Positions 33,769 to 42,814 of a stretch of DNA of 64,000 nt are shown here, piece after piece. The number at the start of each line of letters is the position of its first letter. Within the stretch, counting starts at the first letter, position 1. A program made the position numbers and the translations under genes. The DNA is from Flavobacterium pokkalii (GTDB lineage: Bacteria > Bacteroidota > Bacteroidia > Flavobacteriales > Flavobacteriaceae), in contig NZ_NASZ01000005.1 in NCBI RefSeq assembly GCF_014596575.1, positions 97,245 to 161,244 on the forward strand. The letters run 5' to 3'. The notes beneath the pieces are model-generated. The model was not told the origin of the DNA, ran no database searches, and saw only the letters and a program-made list of their open reading frames with translations.

Positions 33769-34821
33769 ATGAAACTGTTAAATTATATTGATATTAATAA
33801 AAATTCGAGAGTGCCAATGTATAAACAGATAGTAGATTCGGTTATGAATAATATTTCTAATGGGAATATTGTATTAAACGATAAATTACCATCAATCAAT
33901 ACAATTAGTGAAGATTTTAATTTATCACGAGATACAGTAGAGAAGGCTTATAGTATTTTAAGAGAAAGAAAAATAATTATTTCAATTCCTAGAAGAGGTA
34001 ATTATGTGGCTAATGTCGATACCAATCATAATTTGCGAATTTTATTTTTAATAAGTAAGATGAGCTCTTATAAAATGAATATATATAATTCATTTTTAAA
34101 TGTAGTCGGTATCAATTCTAAAATAGATTTAATTATATATCATTGTGATGAGTTAATATTTCTCAATTCATTAAAAAATTGTATGGGTATGTATGATTAT
34201 TATGTTGTAATGCCACACTTTAAGAATGATAAATTACAGCATGCCAGCTTTACGGAAGCTACATTAAAAGCTATAAATAATATACCTAAAAACAAATTAT
34301 TAATTTTAGATAATATTATGCCTCCCTTACTCGAAGATATTGATGTTTCGGCAGTTTATCAAGAATATGATAATGACATATACGAAGCCTTAAAAAAGGG
34401 GATTAATAAAATTAACAAGTATAAAAAAATTGCATTAATATATCCGGAAAAGTCTGTATATCCATATCCAAGAAGAATTTTACATGGCTTTAGGAAATTT
34501 TGTTTAGAAAATGAAATGGATTTTGAAATTCTTAATGGTGTTTGTGATGATATGGTTTTTAAAAGAGGGGATTTATTTATAGCTATAGAAGAATCGGATT
34601 TGGTTGAATTAATGAATCAGATTAGAGAAAACGAATTGGAGTTGGGAGAAGAAGTGGGGGTTATTTCATATAATGATACTCCACTTAAGAATTTATTAGG
34701 GATTGCTACTATAAGTACTGATTTTAAGATAATGGGAGAAACTGCAGCTCAAATGATTTTAAATAATGAAAAAGCAAAATTTAAGGTTCCGTTTAAATTT
34801 ATAGATAGGAAGTCTATATAA
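33769..34821 (+). CDS. GntR-family transcriptional regulator with sugar-binding-like C-terminal domain
   Basis: The 350-residue regulator has an N-terminal GntR winged helix (about 10-82: V-P-M-Y-K-Q-I-V-D-S-V, then L-P-S-I-N-T-I-S-E-D-F-N-L-S-R-D-T-V-E-K-A-Y-S-I-L-R-E-R) and a C-terminal domain resembling periplasmic sugar-binding proteins/LacI sensors (about 90-350, with I-S-Y-N-D-T-P-L near 302 and S-T-D-F near 322). This architecture is used for fucose and rhamnose control in Bacteroidota. It is divergent from the rhaEW operon, its most likely target, with rhamnose or rhamnulose 1-phosphate as probable ligand. Its own promoter region carries direct repeats shared with the susC leader. Confidence 0.88.
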   Translation: MKLLNYIDINKNSRVPMYKQIVDSVMNNISNGNIVLNDKLPSINTISEDFNLSRDTVEKAYSILRERKIIISIPRRGNYVANVDTNHNLRILFLISKMSSYKMNIYNSFLNVVGINSKIDLIIYHCDELIFLNSLKNCMGMYDYYVVMPHFKNDKLQHASFTEATLKAINNIPKNKLLILDNIMPPLLEDIDVSAVYQEYDNDIYEALKKGINKINKYKKIALIYPEKSVYPYPRRILHGFRKFCLENEMDFEILNGVCDDMVFKRGDLFIAIEESDLVELMNQIRENELELGEEVGVISYNDTPLKNLLGIATISTDFKIMGETAAQMILNNEKAKFKVPFKFIDRKSI

Positions 34822-34997
34822 ATTTTTGGGGCATAAAGAAAAATTAACTTAAGAGGTTTGGAAAGTTATAGGAAATATTTTTTAGGATTATTACTTGGAT
34901 TTTATAGGATTTCAAAGTGAATAATAGTTTTATATGTGAATTCTTTATTTTACTTTTACATTATATCTTTTTAAAATCCTTATTATTTCAATAAATA

Positions 34998-37900
34998 ATG
35001 TCTAAACTATACGTTTTTTTCTTTCTTTTTTGTTACACATGGCTTGGATTTTCTCAAAATGATATATATAAGTTTAAGCATTTATCTACAGCCGATGGTT
35101 TGTCTCAAAATTCTGCAATAACCATTATTCAAGATGATTTAGGTCAAGTATGGATTGGAACTAGAGATGGATTAAATAAATACGATGGTTCTAAATTTAC
35201 CATTTACAGACATAATAGAGCCAATCCCTTATCAATCAGTAACAGTGATATTCTTTGTTTAAAACAAGATAGTGATGGCTATATTTGGGTAGGAACAGCC
35301 ATAGGCTTGAACAAGTACAACCCCCAGAATGATTCGTTCAAGACGTATTTTACAAATAAAGAGAAAACGACCCTTAGAGACAATACCATTTGGGCTATAA
35401 AAGAATTGTCAAATAAGGAGTTGTGGGTAGGGACTCCATCGGGACTATCCATTTATGATAAAGCTCAGGATTCTTTTAAATCGGTATCTTCTGAAGGGTT
35501 AATATTATCCATTTTTGAAAATAAGAAAGGGAAAGTTTTTATTGGTACTAAAAATGGTTTGAAACAACTTGTCAACAAATCCCGTACTGAATACCAGTTT
35601 AAAACAATTAAGGGAACTGAAAATTTTAATATTCTGGATATCATTGAAAGCCCTACTGGGAATTTGTTATTAGGAACAAGAATGCAAGGGCTTTTAGAAT
35701 ACAATACCGTTACCGGTGTAGTTTCCCCTTATTTAAAAGAACTGAAAAATACCCATAAAAATGTAAGACAAATGCTTTTTGATGATAAAGGCAAACTTTG
35801 GGTGGGTACTTACGGCGGGCTTTTAGTAGTTGATAAAAACAAAAATATACGACTCTTTAATAGTAATATTAATGACAATGAATCTATTAATGATGATTTT
35901 ATTAAATTTTTATTTAAGGATAAAAAAGGATCTATTTGGATTGGGACTTATAATGGTGGTATCGGTATTTGGGATGAATCCAATGTGAATTTTATTAATA
36001 TTACTCAAAAACCGGGAAACTTGGGGTTGGGTTTTAAGGTGGTGAGCTCCATAGTGAGTTATAAGGATTATTTTCTTTTTGGTACAGAAGGAGGAGGGGT
36101 TTCTATTGTTAATAAGAAAACCAAGTCCATCGAACATTTAAACACTAAAAATACACCAGCTTTTTTAAGTGACAATATAAAAACCTTGTTTGTTACGAAA
36201 GACAATAATCTTTGGATTGGAACCTTTGAAGATGCATTTGTGGTGTATAATTTGGAATCCAAAAAAATAACTACTTCGTTACACAGCCAATTATTTAATT
36301 ATTTACAAGGTATTGGTGTCTATTTTATCAGAGAAGATAGTAATGGCGATTTGCTATTGGGAACCATTGGAAAAGGATTAGTTAGGTATAATCCGACGAC
36401 TAAATCGATAAAGGCAATTAACTTTGAATCAAAACCTAAAGGATTAATTGTTGGTATTGTAAGGTCTATAAAAATTGACTCTAAAGGAAATATTTGGGTG
36501 AGTACCATTAGGGGATTGAATCTTATCGACCGCAAAGGGAATATAAAAGACTATTTTTTTGATAAAGAATCGCAAATTGGCTATAGCGTTACCTCTGTTT
36601 TTGAAGATTCTAAAGGTCAAATCTGGGCAACGACAGAAGGCGATGGGCTTTTTAAAATGGTCAATAATCAATTTAAAGCTGTTGATGTAAAAATAGGAAA
36701 TGCAACTCCAGTGAATGGGGTTAGATGTATCATTGAAGATGCAAAAGGTAATTTTTGGATGAGTACCGTTAATCAAGGCATTATTTATTTTAATCCTGTC
36801 AATAATATAGTTTTAGCCAGTTATACCCGAAAAGAAGGTTTAGGAAGTAATCAGTATAATAATAATGCTAGTTTACGAGTGGACGATTCCAAGTTCTTTT
36901 TTGGAGGTCCTTCAGGTGCAGTTTATTTTGATGCCAACAACTTGGTAAAAAACACCTATTCGCCTCAGGTTATTATTACCGATTTTAAGGTAAAAAATAA
37001 GTCAATTGGTGTTAACGATAAAAGTAAATTACTTACTAAAACAATCACATTTACCGAAGAAATTGAACTGTCCTACGAACAAGGTAATTTTAATATCAGT
37101 TTTTCTATCCCCAATTTTATTAATTCGAGTAGTAACCACTATCAATATCGTTTGAAAGGTTTGGAAAAAGATTGGAACGAAACCACACAAAATTCGGTTT
37201 CCTATACCATTCAAAATCCAGGAAATTATACATTTGAAGTAAAGGGGATCAATAATGATGGTGTTTCAAATAGTAAACCAACTCAATTAAAAATTAGAGT
37301 AAATCCTGCACCTTGGAGAACATGGTGGGCTTTTTTAATTTATGGGATTTTTATATTCAGTAGTTTGTATTATTTATTAAACATTTTAAAGTCAAAAACA
37401 GAACTTAAACATCAATTATATTTGGAAAAGATTGAAGCTGAGCAAACAAAAAAAATCAATAAAGCTAAACTTGAATTTTTTACAAATATTTCTCATGAGT
37501 TTCGAACACCTTTAACTTTAATTTTGGGGCCTTTACATCAGATATTAGAAGATTATAAAGGTAGTAGCTTGATGTATAAAAAATTAAAAGTTATAGAAAG
37601 TAGTGCTAATCATTTATTACAATTGATTAACCGTTTGATGGATTTTAGAAAAGTAGAAAACGAATTAGTAAAATTAGAATCTGCCGAAGGAAATATTGTT
37701 AAGTTTTTAAAAGAAATTTATTTGTCTTTTACAGAGTATGCTAAAGATGGAAATTATGAATATAATTTTTATACTCCATCAGAGTACATTATGGTTTATT
37801 ATGATCGATATAAATTAGAGAGAGTATTTTATAATTTAATATCTAATGCATTTAGATATACTCCTAAAAATGGCAAAATAACGATTAGAATTATTGAAGA

Positions 37901-39044
37901 AGGTGGGAAAATTAAAGTTCAAGTTGAAGATTCAGGTGTAGGTATTGCAAAGGAATATCAAGATAAAATATTTCAACGGTTTTTTGAAGTAGCAGCTAAT
38001 AAAAAACCAGATAATGATTACAATAAAGGTACAGGAATTGGTTTGTCTATAGTTAAAAGTATTGTTGATTTACATAAAGGAAAAATTTCTGTAAAGAGTA
38101 ATGAGAATGATGAAGGATCTGTTTTTACGGTAGAATTGTTATTAGGTAGAGAACATTTGTTAGATTCTGAAATAATTCCTGATTTTAAATTTAGTGATGA
38201 TTTGTCACAATATGTAGATCAGCTGGAAGAACAAACTGTTTTACTTGAAGAAGATGTGCTGGATAATGTTTTTTTAAGTGAAAAACCAAACATTCTTTTA
38301 GTAGAAGATAATAAGCAGTTACGAAAATTTATACGGAATTTATTAAAGCAGGATTATAATGTTTTAGAGGCAGAAAACGGAAAAGTAGCGTACACAATTG
38401 CACAAAAGGAACAAATTGATCTTATTGTGAGTGATGTTATTATGCCTGTAATGACTGGTACTGAATTGTGTTCTTTGATAAAAGAAGATATAAAAACAAG
38501 TCATATTCCATTTATATTATTAACCTCTCGTTCTTCTTTAATTTATAAGTTGGAAGGTCTTGAAAAAGGAGCTGATGATTACATAAGCAAACCTTTTAAT
38601 GTAGTTGAATTTAAACTAAGGATTAAGAATTTATTAGCTTCAGTCTTTCGTTTAAAGCAAAAGATGTCTTCTGTTGATCAATTGAATCAAGATGAACTTG
38701 TTTTATCTTCTTTAGATCAGGAATTATATAAAAAAGCAATACAAGTTGTGGAGAACAACCTTGGAAATGAGCAATTTGATGTTTTGTTTTTTTGTGAAGA
38801 ACTAGGAGTGAGTAGAACTGTTTTATTTAGAAAAATCAAAGCATGGACAGGTTTTACGCCAAATGATTTCATTCAGCATATCAGGTTAAAAAGAGGTGCT
38901 TTGCTGTTGGAGCAAGGGAAAATAAATATTTCTCAAATTAGTTATAAAATTGGTTTTAAAAATCCAAAATACTTTAGTAAATGTTTTCGTGAAAAATTCG
39001 GAAAAACTCCTTCTGAATATGCTAAAACTTTTATGGATGAATAA
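34998..39044 (+). CDS. hybrid two-component system sensor/regulator of the PUL
   Basis: The 1348-residue one-piece system spans the inner membrane. After a signal peptide (1-19) comes a periplasmic sensor of about 14 Reg_prop propeller repeats (about 25-670; many W-[IV]-G-T units), then a Y_Y_Y domain (about 685-772), one membrane segment (about 776-797), a HisKA domain with His833 in S-H-E-F-R-T-P-L, an ATPase domain (about 905-1040), a receiver domain with phospho-acceptor Asp1146 in V-S-D-V-I-M-P, and a C-terminal AraC-type DNA-binding domain (about 1259-1345). Relatives bind oligosaccharides from the PUL's glycan and switch on susCD. All phosphorelay residues are present. A clean terminator follows. 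Confidence 0.95.
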   Translation: MSKLYVFFFLFCYTWLGFSQNDIYKFKHLSTADGLSQNSAITIIQDDLGQVWIGTRDGLNKYDGSKFTIYRHNRANPLSISNSDILCLKQDSDGYIWVGTAIGLNKYNPQNDSFKTYFTNKEKTTLRDNTIWAIKELSNKELWVGTPSGLSIYDKAQDSFKSVSSEGLILSIFENKKGKVFIGTKNGLKQLVNKSRTEYQFKTIKGTENFNILDIIESPTGNLLLGTRMQGLLEYNTVTGVVSPYLKELKNTHKNVRQMLFDDKGKLWVGTYGGLLVVDKNKNIRLFNSNINDNESINDDFIKFLFKDKKGSIWIGTYNGGIGIWDESNVNFINITQKPGNLGLGFKVVSSIVSYKDYFLFGTEGGGVSIVNKKTKSIEHLNTKNTPAFLSDNIKTLFVTKDNNLWIGTFEDAFVVYNLESKKITTSLHSQLFNYLQGIGVYFIREDSNGDLLLGTIGKGLVRYNPTTKSIKAINFESKPKGLIVGIVRSIKIDSKGNIWVSTIRGLNLIDRKGNIKDYFFDKESQIGYSVTSVFEDSKGQIWATTEGDGLFKMVNNQFKAVDVKIGNATPVNGVRCIIEDAKGNFWMSTVNQGIIYFNPVNNIVLASYTRKEGLGSNQYNNNASLRVDDSKFFFGGPSGAVYFDANNLVKNTYSPQVIITDFKVKNKSIGVNDKSKLLTKTITFTEEIELSYEQGNFNISFSIPNFINSSSNHYQYRLKGLEKDWNETTQNSVSYTIQNPGNYTFEVKGINNDGVSNSKPTQLKIRVNPAPWRTWWAFLIYGIFIFSSLYYLLNILKSKTELKHQLYLEKIEAEQTKKINKAKLEFFTNISHEFRTPLTLILGPLHQILEDYKGSSLMYKKLKVIESSANHLLQLINRLMDFRKVENELVKLESAEGNIVKFLKEIYLSFTEYAKDGNYEYNFYTPSEYIMVYYDRYKLERVFYNLISNAFRYTPKNGKITIRIIEEGGKIKVQVEDSGVGIAKEYQDKIFQRFFEVAANKKPDNDYNKGTGIGLSIVKSIVDLHKGKISVKSNENDEGSVFTVELLLGREHLLDSEIIPDFKFSDDLSQYVDQLEEQTVLLEEDVLDNVFLSEKPNILLVEDNKQLRKFIRNLLKQDYNVLEAENGKVAYTIAQKEQIDLIVSDVIMPVMTGTELCSLIKEDIKTSHIPFILLTSRSSLIYKLEGLEKGADDYISKPFNVVEFKLRIKNLLASVFRLKQKMSSVDQLNQDELVLSSLDQELYKKAIQVVENNLGNEQFDVLFFCEELGVSRTVLFRKIKAWTGFTPNDFIQHIRLKRGALLLEQGKINISQISYKIGFKNPKYFSKCFREKFGKTPSEYAKTFMDE

Positions 39045-39095
39045 TATGTTGAAAGAATAGGTGATTTGTATTAAAGTCTGTCGTATAAATATATG

Positions 39096-39126
39096 AACCA
39101 GTCATGATTTTGTGACTGGTTTTTTT
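39096..39126 (+). terminator. intrinsic terminator after the hybrid sensor gene
   Basis: A perfect 9-bp stem (39096-39104 with 39113-39121) with an 8-nt loop followed by T residues. Confidence 0.9.
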
Positions 39127-39206
39127 GTATATAAAGTTAAGTTTTTAACAAGTAATTGTATTGATTTGTATGTTTTTAGTAGTTTTTTATTACAAAAAAA
39201 AACAAA

Positions 39207-39242
39207 ATGGTACTTTTGGATACCTAAATTGATACTTGTCAA
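39207..39242 (+). promoter_or_regulatory. 22-bp-spaced direct repeat in the susC leader
   Basis: The units ATGGTACTTTTGGA (39207) and TTGATACTTGTCAA (39229) are 22 bp apart. The word TGGTACTTTT is shared exactly with the unit at 33697. A possible -7 box TATCTTGA follows 20 bp downstream, before the 28-codon ORF. Confidence 0.5.
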
Positions 39243-39298
39243 ATGTCTTATTAACCTAATTTTATCTTGAAATTAATTATCAAAATTTTGAGTTAAAC

Positions 39299-39385
39299 AT
39301 GAGAATTAAACATACAAAATCTTTTGAGCTACTAATAATACTTTTCGTTGTAGTTATGGTGTTAATTATTTTTTATTTTATATAA
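39299..39385 (+). CDS. candidate 28-residue membrane peptide in the susC leader
   Basis: The ORF encodes a basic N-terminus (M-R-I-K-H-T-K-S) followed by about 18 hydrophobic residues with no charge, ending Y-F-I. This is a convincing single membrane segment of positive-inside type. It begins 29 bp after a possible -7 box that is preceded by the direct repeats. It could be a true small membrane protein, a leader peptide controlling susC, or chance in AT-rich DNA. No family is recognised. Confidence 0.4.
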   Translation: MRIKHTKSFELLIILFVVVMVLIIFYFI

Positions 39386-39527
39386 TTTTTACAAAACGTA
39401 TTTCAAATTAATTAAGAAGTTGGGTTATGAATATAAAACAATAATTTGGAATAATCTACAACAAGATTTATTAAAGTGTAAACAAATTGAATTTTATATA
39501 TAGTTTCAAAATAATTTTTATACCATA

Positions 39528-39545
39528 CAGAACAGGACAGGATTA
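39528..39545 (+). promoter_or_regulatory. CTGT-pentamer operator upstream of susC
   Basis: The site reads CAGAACAGGACAGGATTA; on the opposite strand it is the tandem CCTGT-CCTGT-TCTGT. It is the cleanest of the three related sites and ends 85 bp before the susC start. The -7 box is unclear: TATGTTTT (39553) is close to consensus but only 7 bp away. Confidence 0.65.
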
Positions 39546-39630
39546 ATTTCTTTATGTTTTAAAATTGTACTGTTTTAAAAGATGGTGATTTTTGTCAATC
39601 TAATAAAATTAACCAATAAAAAATTAATTT

Positions 39631-42600
39631 ATGCTAAAACCAAAACTAATTATGAAACGAAAAGTGAAAAGAAAGAACGGAGTTTCTGGGTTAGAATTAT
39701 TGCTGTTAATGTTGTTTTTAACATTTTCAGCCTCTAATTTATTTGCCCAAGATAAAATTTCAGGAGTTGTAAAAGACAACGCAGGCCTTCCAATACCAGG
39801 TGTGAATGTGTTAATAAAAGGTACAACTACAGGTGTTCAAACAGATTTTGATGGTCGTTACTCAATAGTATTGACTAATGGAGCTAAATCTTTATTATTT
39901 AATTATGTAGGTTATAAAAACCAAGAAATCCTCATTGGAGATAAAAAAGTTATTAATGTAACCTTAGTAGACAATACAGAAGATTTAAACGAAGTTGTAG
40001 TTATTGGGTATCAAAAAGTTGAAAGAGAAAAAGTTTTAGGTTCAATTGCTACTGTTAAGTCTGAGTCTATTGAAAAATCAGCGCCTATTGATGTTTTGCA
40101 AGGGGTTCAGGGGAAAGTAGCTGGAGTTCAAATATTATCTAACAATGGACCAGGAGAAGGGTTTGATATCAGGATTAGAGGTATTGGCTCTATAAATGGA
40201 TCAACAAGTCCTCTGTATGTAGTAGATGGTCAACAAACTTTTAATATAGATAACTTAAATCCAAGTGATATTGAAAGTTTTGAAATTTTAAAAGATGGAG
40301 CAACTACAGCGCCTTATGGTGCTCAAGGGGCAAATGGAGTTGTAGTAATAACTACAAAATCAGGAAAAAAGGGAGAAATTAAAATTGATGCAACTGCTGT
40401 ATCAGGAATCAATTCTTTGGTGGGTGCCGTGCCTGTTGCTAATGCAAGACAAAGAATTTATATGGAAAGAACGTTAGATGGAGGTAATACTAATTTAACA
40501 AGGTTAGATTCTTTAAATTTAGGATACAGACAGTCTCCAGATAATCAGAAATTAATTACAAGGTCTGGTTTGAGATATCAAGCTAATGTGTCGTTGAGTG
40601 GAGGTGGTGATAAATCTAGCTTTTATTGGAATACGGGTTATTTAAAACAAGAAGGTGTGGTGCTTAATAGTGATTTTAAAAGGTTAAGTACTCGTTTGAA
40701 ATTAGATTTAAAGCCTACTCAAAAATTTAATGTGGGAACAGTGGTTAATATGTCATTTGAAGAAACAAATGGGATTAGTTCAGGTGCTGTACTGGGGAAT
40801 GCATTAAATAGGATTCCTTATATTACAGTTTATGAGCCTAATGGAGATTTGTCTCCAACCCCTACAAGTTACAATGGTTCAGCAAATCCAGTACAACAAT
40901 TGTTGCTCCGTAAGCAAGCTAAGAGAGCTTACAAGTTCAATATTTTTAATTATGCTGAATATAAAATTTTACCTCAGTTAACATTAAAATCTACTTTAGG
41001 GTTAAACATGAGTTATATAAAAGATGAAGAGTATTCTCCTAAAGCGCTTTTAGTGGGTGGTGGGACTTCTACTGATTCTCGTTCTACTGCTGGTGAAAAA
41101 CATGCTTTGGCGTATAATGTACAACAAGATAATTTCTTGAATTTTAATCAAAAATGGGGAAAACACAGTTTATCTGCTTTTGGAGGTATGCAAATACAGG
41201 CTTTAAGATTCGAAACTTTGGGGGTTAGTACATCCTTGTCTAATGATTTAATTACGACATTAAATAATTCTAATTTAGATTATCTAGTTCCTCAGTTCTC
41301 AAATTCAAATAGAGATCAAACTGAAAATTATAGTCAAGGTCAATTTTCTTTATTTACAGGATTTAACTATGATTATAATAATAAATATTTGGTGGGTGCT
41401 ACTATGCGTAGAGATGGTTCTTCTAAATTTGGACCAAGCAATAAATATGGTTATTTCCCTTCAGGATCAATTGGTTGGAGAGTAAGTAAGGAGAGTTTTA
41501 TGAAGAATATAAACGCTATCGATAACCTATTAATCAGAGCAAGTTATGGTATTGTGGGTAATGACAGAATTCAAGATTTTCAATTCCAAAATCAATCACT
41601 TCCAAATGGTCTTTATAATGGAGTGCTTGGAATAAATCCAGATGTTGTTGGGAATCCTAATATTAAATGGGAATCAACAGCTTCATCAAATATTGGTTTT
41701 GATTTAGCAATGTTTAAACGTAGATTAAATATTACAGTTGATACATGGTTGAAGGATACCAAAGATTTGTTAGTTCAAACCCGAATTCCTCAAGAGTCAG
41801 GTTTCCAATCGATTCAGGAAAATAGAGGAGTAATTAGAAATAAAGGTTTAGATTTTTCTGTAAATGGAACTATTATTAAATCAAAGGATTTTACATGGGA
41901 TGCAGGATTTAATATTGGGTTTTTAAATAATAAGGTGACTAAATTAGATGCTCCTATTATAAATGGAGTATCAATTATTGAGCAAGGGCAACCTATTGGT
42001 AATTTCACAGGTTACAAACAAAACGGTATATACCAATACGATGAATCGAATGCTTATAATCCAGACACAGGTGAGCGTTTATATCCTAATTTTGATGCAA
42101 ATGGTTTCTTTTTGGGAAGTTATAATACAAAGAATGGTCAAATTTATACAGGTTCAATTAGACAATTGACTTATAATAATAATGTATTAAAAGGAGGAGA
42201 TTATATTTGGGAAGACACTAATAATGATGGTAAAGTAACTTCTGATGATATTCAAATTTTAGGAAATGGAATCGCTACTACCTATGGTGGTTTAACCCAG
42301 GATTTTAAATACAAAAATTTCACTCTTGGTGTGCTTTTCGATTATAGTTTTGGAAATGAAATTTATAGACGCTACGATCATGACAGAAATAGTTTTAGAG
42401 CGGGTACCATTACACCTTCCCCTGACCGTATCGATCAAGCATGGTCTCAACAAGGAGATATCGCTACTTATCCAGTAATTGCAAGTGCATCAAGTCGCCC
42501 TCAAAATAGATTTGATTTTGCTAATAACACAGCAAATAGTTTATATATTGAAGATGGTGCTTTTATCAAATGGAGATATGTTCGAATGGGGTATAATTTT

Positions 42601-42804
42601 TCTAAAGAGGTTCTTAATTCATTTAATATTGGATTAAATGCTTTAACATTAAATCTTCAAGTAAATAATATTATGACTTGGACTAATTATTCAGGTTATA
42701 ATCCAGAGTTTGGTAATAGAGATAGTCTTTTGCAACCAAGTGTGGATAATTTAAGATATCCAAGTGATAGAGAAATAATATTAAGTTTAAGAGTACAATT
42801 TTAA
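39631..42804 (+). CDS. SusC-like TonB-dependent outer-membrane transporter
   Basis: The 1057-residue protein has a signal peptide (ending S-N-L-F-A-Q near residue 40), a carboxypeptidase-regulatory-like domain (about 42-120, I-S-G-V-V-K-D-N-A-G-L-P-I-P-G-V-N-V), a plug domain (about 130-250, with G-S-I-N-G-S-T-S-P-L-Y-V-V-D-G and G-A-N-G-V-V-V-I-T-T-K-S-G) and a 22-strand barrel to the C-terminal aromatic residue. It imports oligosaccharides across the outer membrane with TonB and its SusD partner. A second Met at 39652 (M-K-R-K-V-K) is an equally good start. susD follows after 10 bp. Regulatory sites lie in the long leader. Confidence 0.95.
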   Translation: MLKPKLIMKRKVKRKNGVSGLELLLLMLFLTFSASNLFAQDKISGVVKDNAGLPIPGVNVLIKGTTTGVQTDFDGRYSIVLTNGAKSLLFNYVGYKNQEILIGDKKVINVTLVDNTEDLNEVVVIGYQKVEREKVLGSIATVKSESIEKSAPIDVLQGVQGKVAGVQILSNNGPGEGFDIRIRGIGSINGSTSPLYVVDGQQTFNIDNLNPSDIESFEILKDGATTAPYGAQGANGVVVITTKSGKKGEIKIDATAVSGINSLVGAVPVANARQRIYMERTLDGGNTNLTRLDSLNLGYRQSPDNQKLITRSGLRYQANVSLSGGGDKSSFYWNTGYLKQEGVVLNSDFKRLSTRLKLDLKPTQKFNVGTVVNMSFEETNGISSGAVLGNALNRIPYITVYEPNGDLSPTPTSYNGSANPVQQLLLRKQAKRAYKFNIFNYAEYKILPQLTLKSTLGLNMSYIKDEEYSPKALLVGGGTSTDSRSTAGEKHALAYNVQQDNFLNFNQKWGKHSLSAFGGMQIQALRFETLGVSTSLSNDLITTLNNSNLDYLVPQFSNSNRDQTENYSQGQFSLFTGFNYDYNNKYLVGATMRRDGSSKFGPSNKYGYFPSGSIGWRVSKESFMKNINAIDNLLIRASYGIVGNDRIQDFQFQNQSLPNGLYNGVLGINPDVVGNPNIKWESTASSNIGFDLAMFKRRLNITVDTWLKDTKDLLVQTRIPQESGFQSIQENRGVIRNKGLDFSVNGTIIKSKDFTWDAGFNIGFLNNKVTKLDAPIINGVSIIEQGQPIGNFTGYKQNGIYQYDESNAYNPDTGERLYPNFDANGFFLGSYNTKNGQIYTGSIRQLTYNNNVLKGGDYIWEDTNNDGKVTSDDIQILGNGIATTYGGLTQDFKYKNFTLGVLFDYSFGNEIYRRYDHDRNSFRAGTITPSPDRIDQAWSQQGDIATYPVIASASSRPQNRFDFANNTANSLYIEDGAFIKWRYVRMGYNFSKEVLNSFNIGLNALTLNLQVNNIMTWTNYSGYNPEFGNRDSLLQPSVDNLRYPSDREIILSLRVQF

Positions 42805-42814
42805 CAGTGAAATT

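Larger units (their letters stand above)
39045..39630. other. long leader between the sensor gene and susC
   Basis: The 586-bp AT-rich gap holds in order the terminator (39096-39126), a direct-repeat pair (39207-39242), a possible -7 box TATCTTGA (39263-39270), a 28-codon ORF (39299-39385) and the pentamer operator (39528-39545). A second, opposite block of pentamers (ATTGT-ACTGT) lies at about 39564-39573. Confidence 0.6.

Noticed and set aside
34998..39044. Mosaic origin of the hybrid sensor from a composition shift between sensor and kinase halves
   Set aside because: The kinase half looks somewhat more AT-rich by eye, but without a computed composition and codon profile this is too weak to report.
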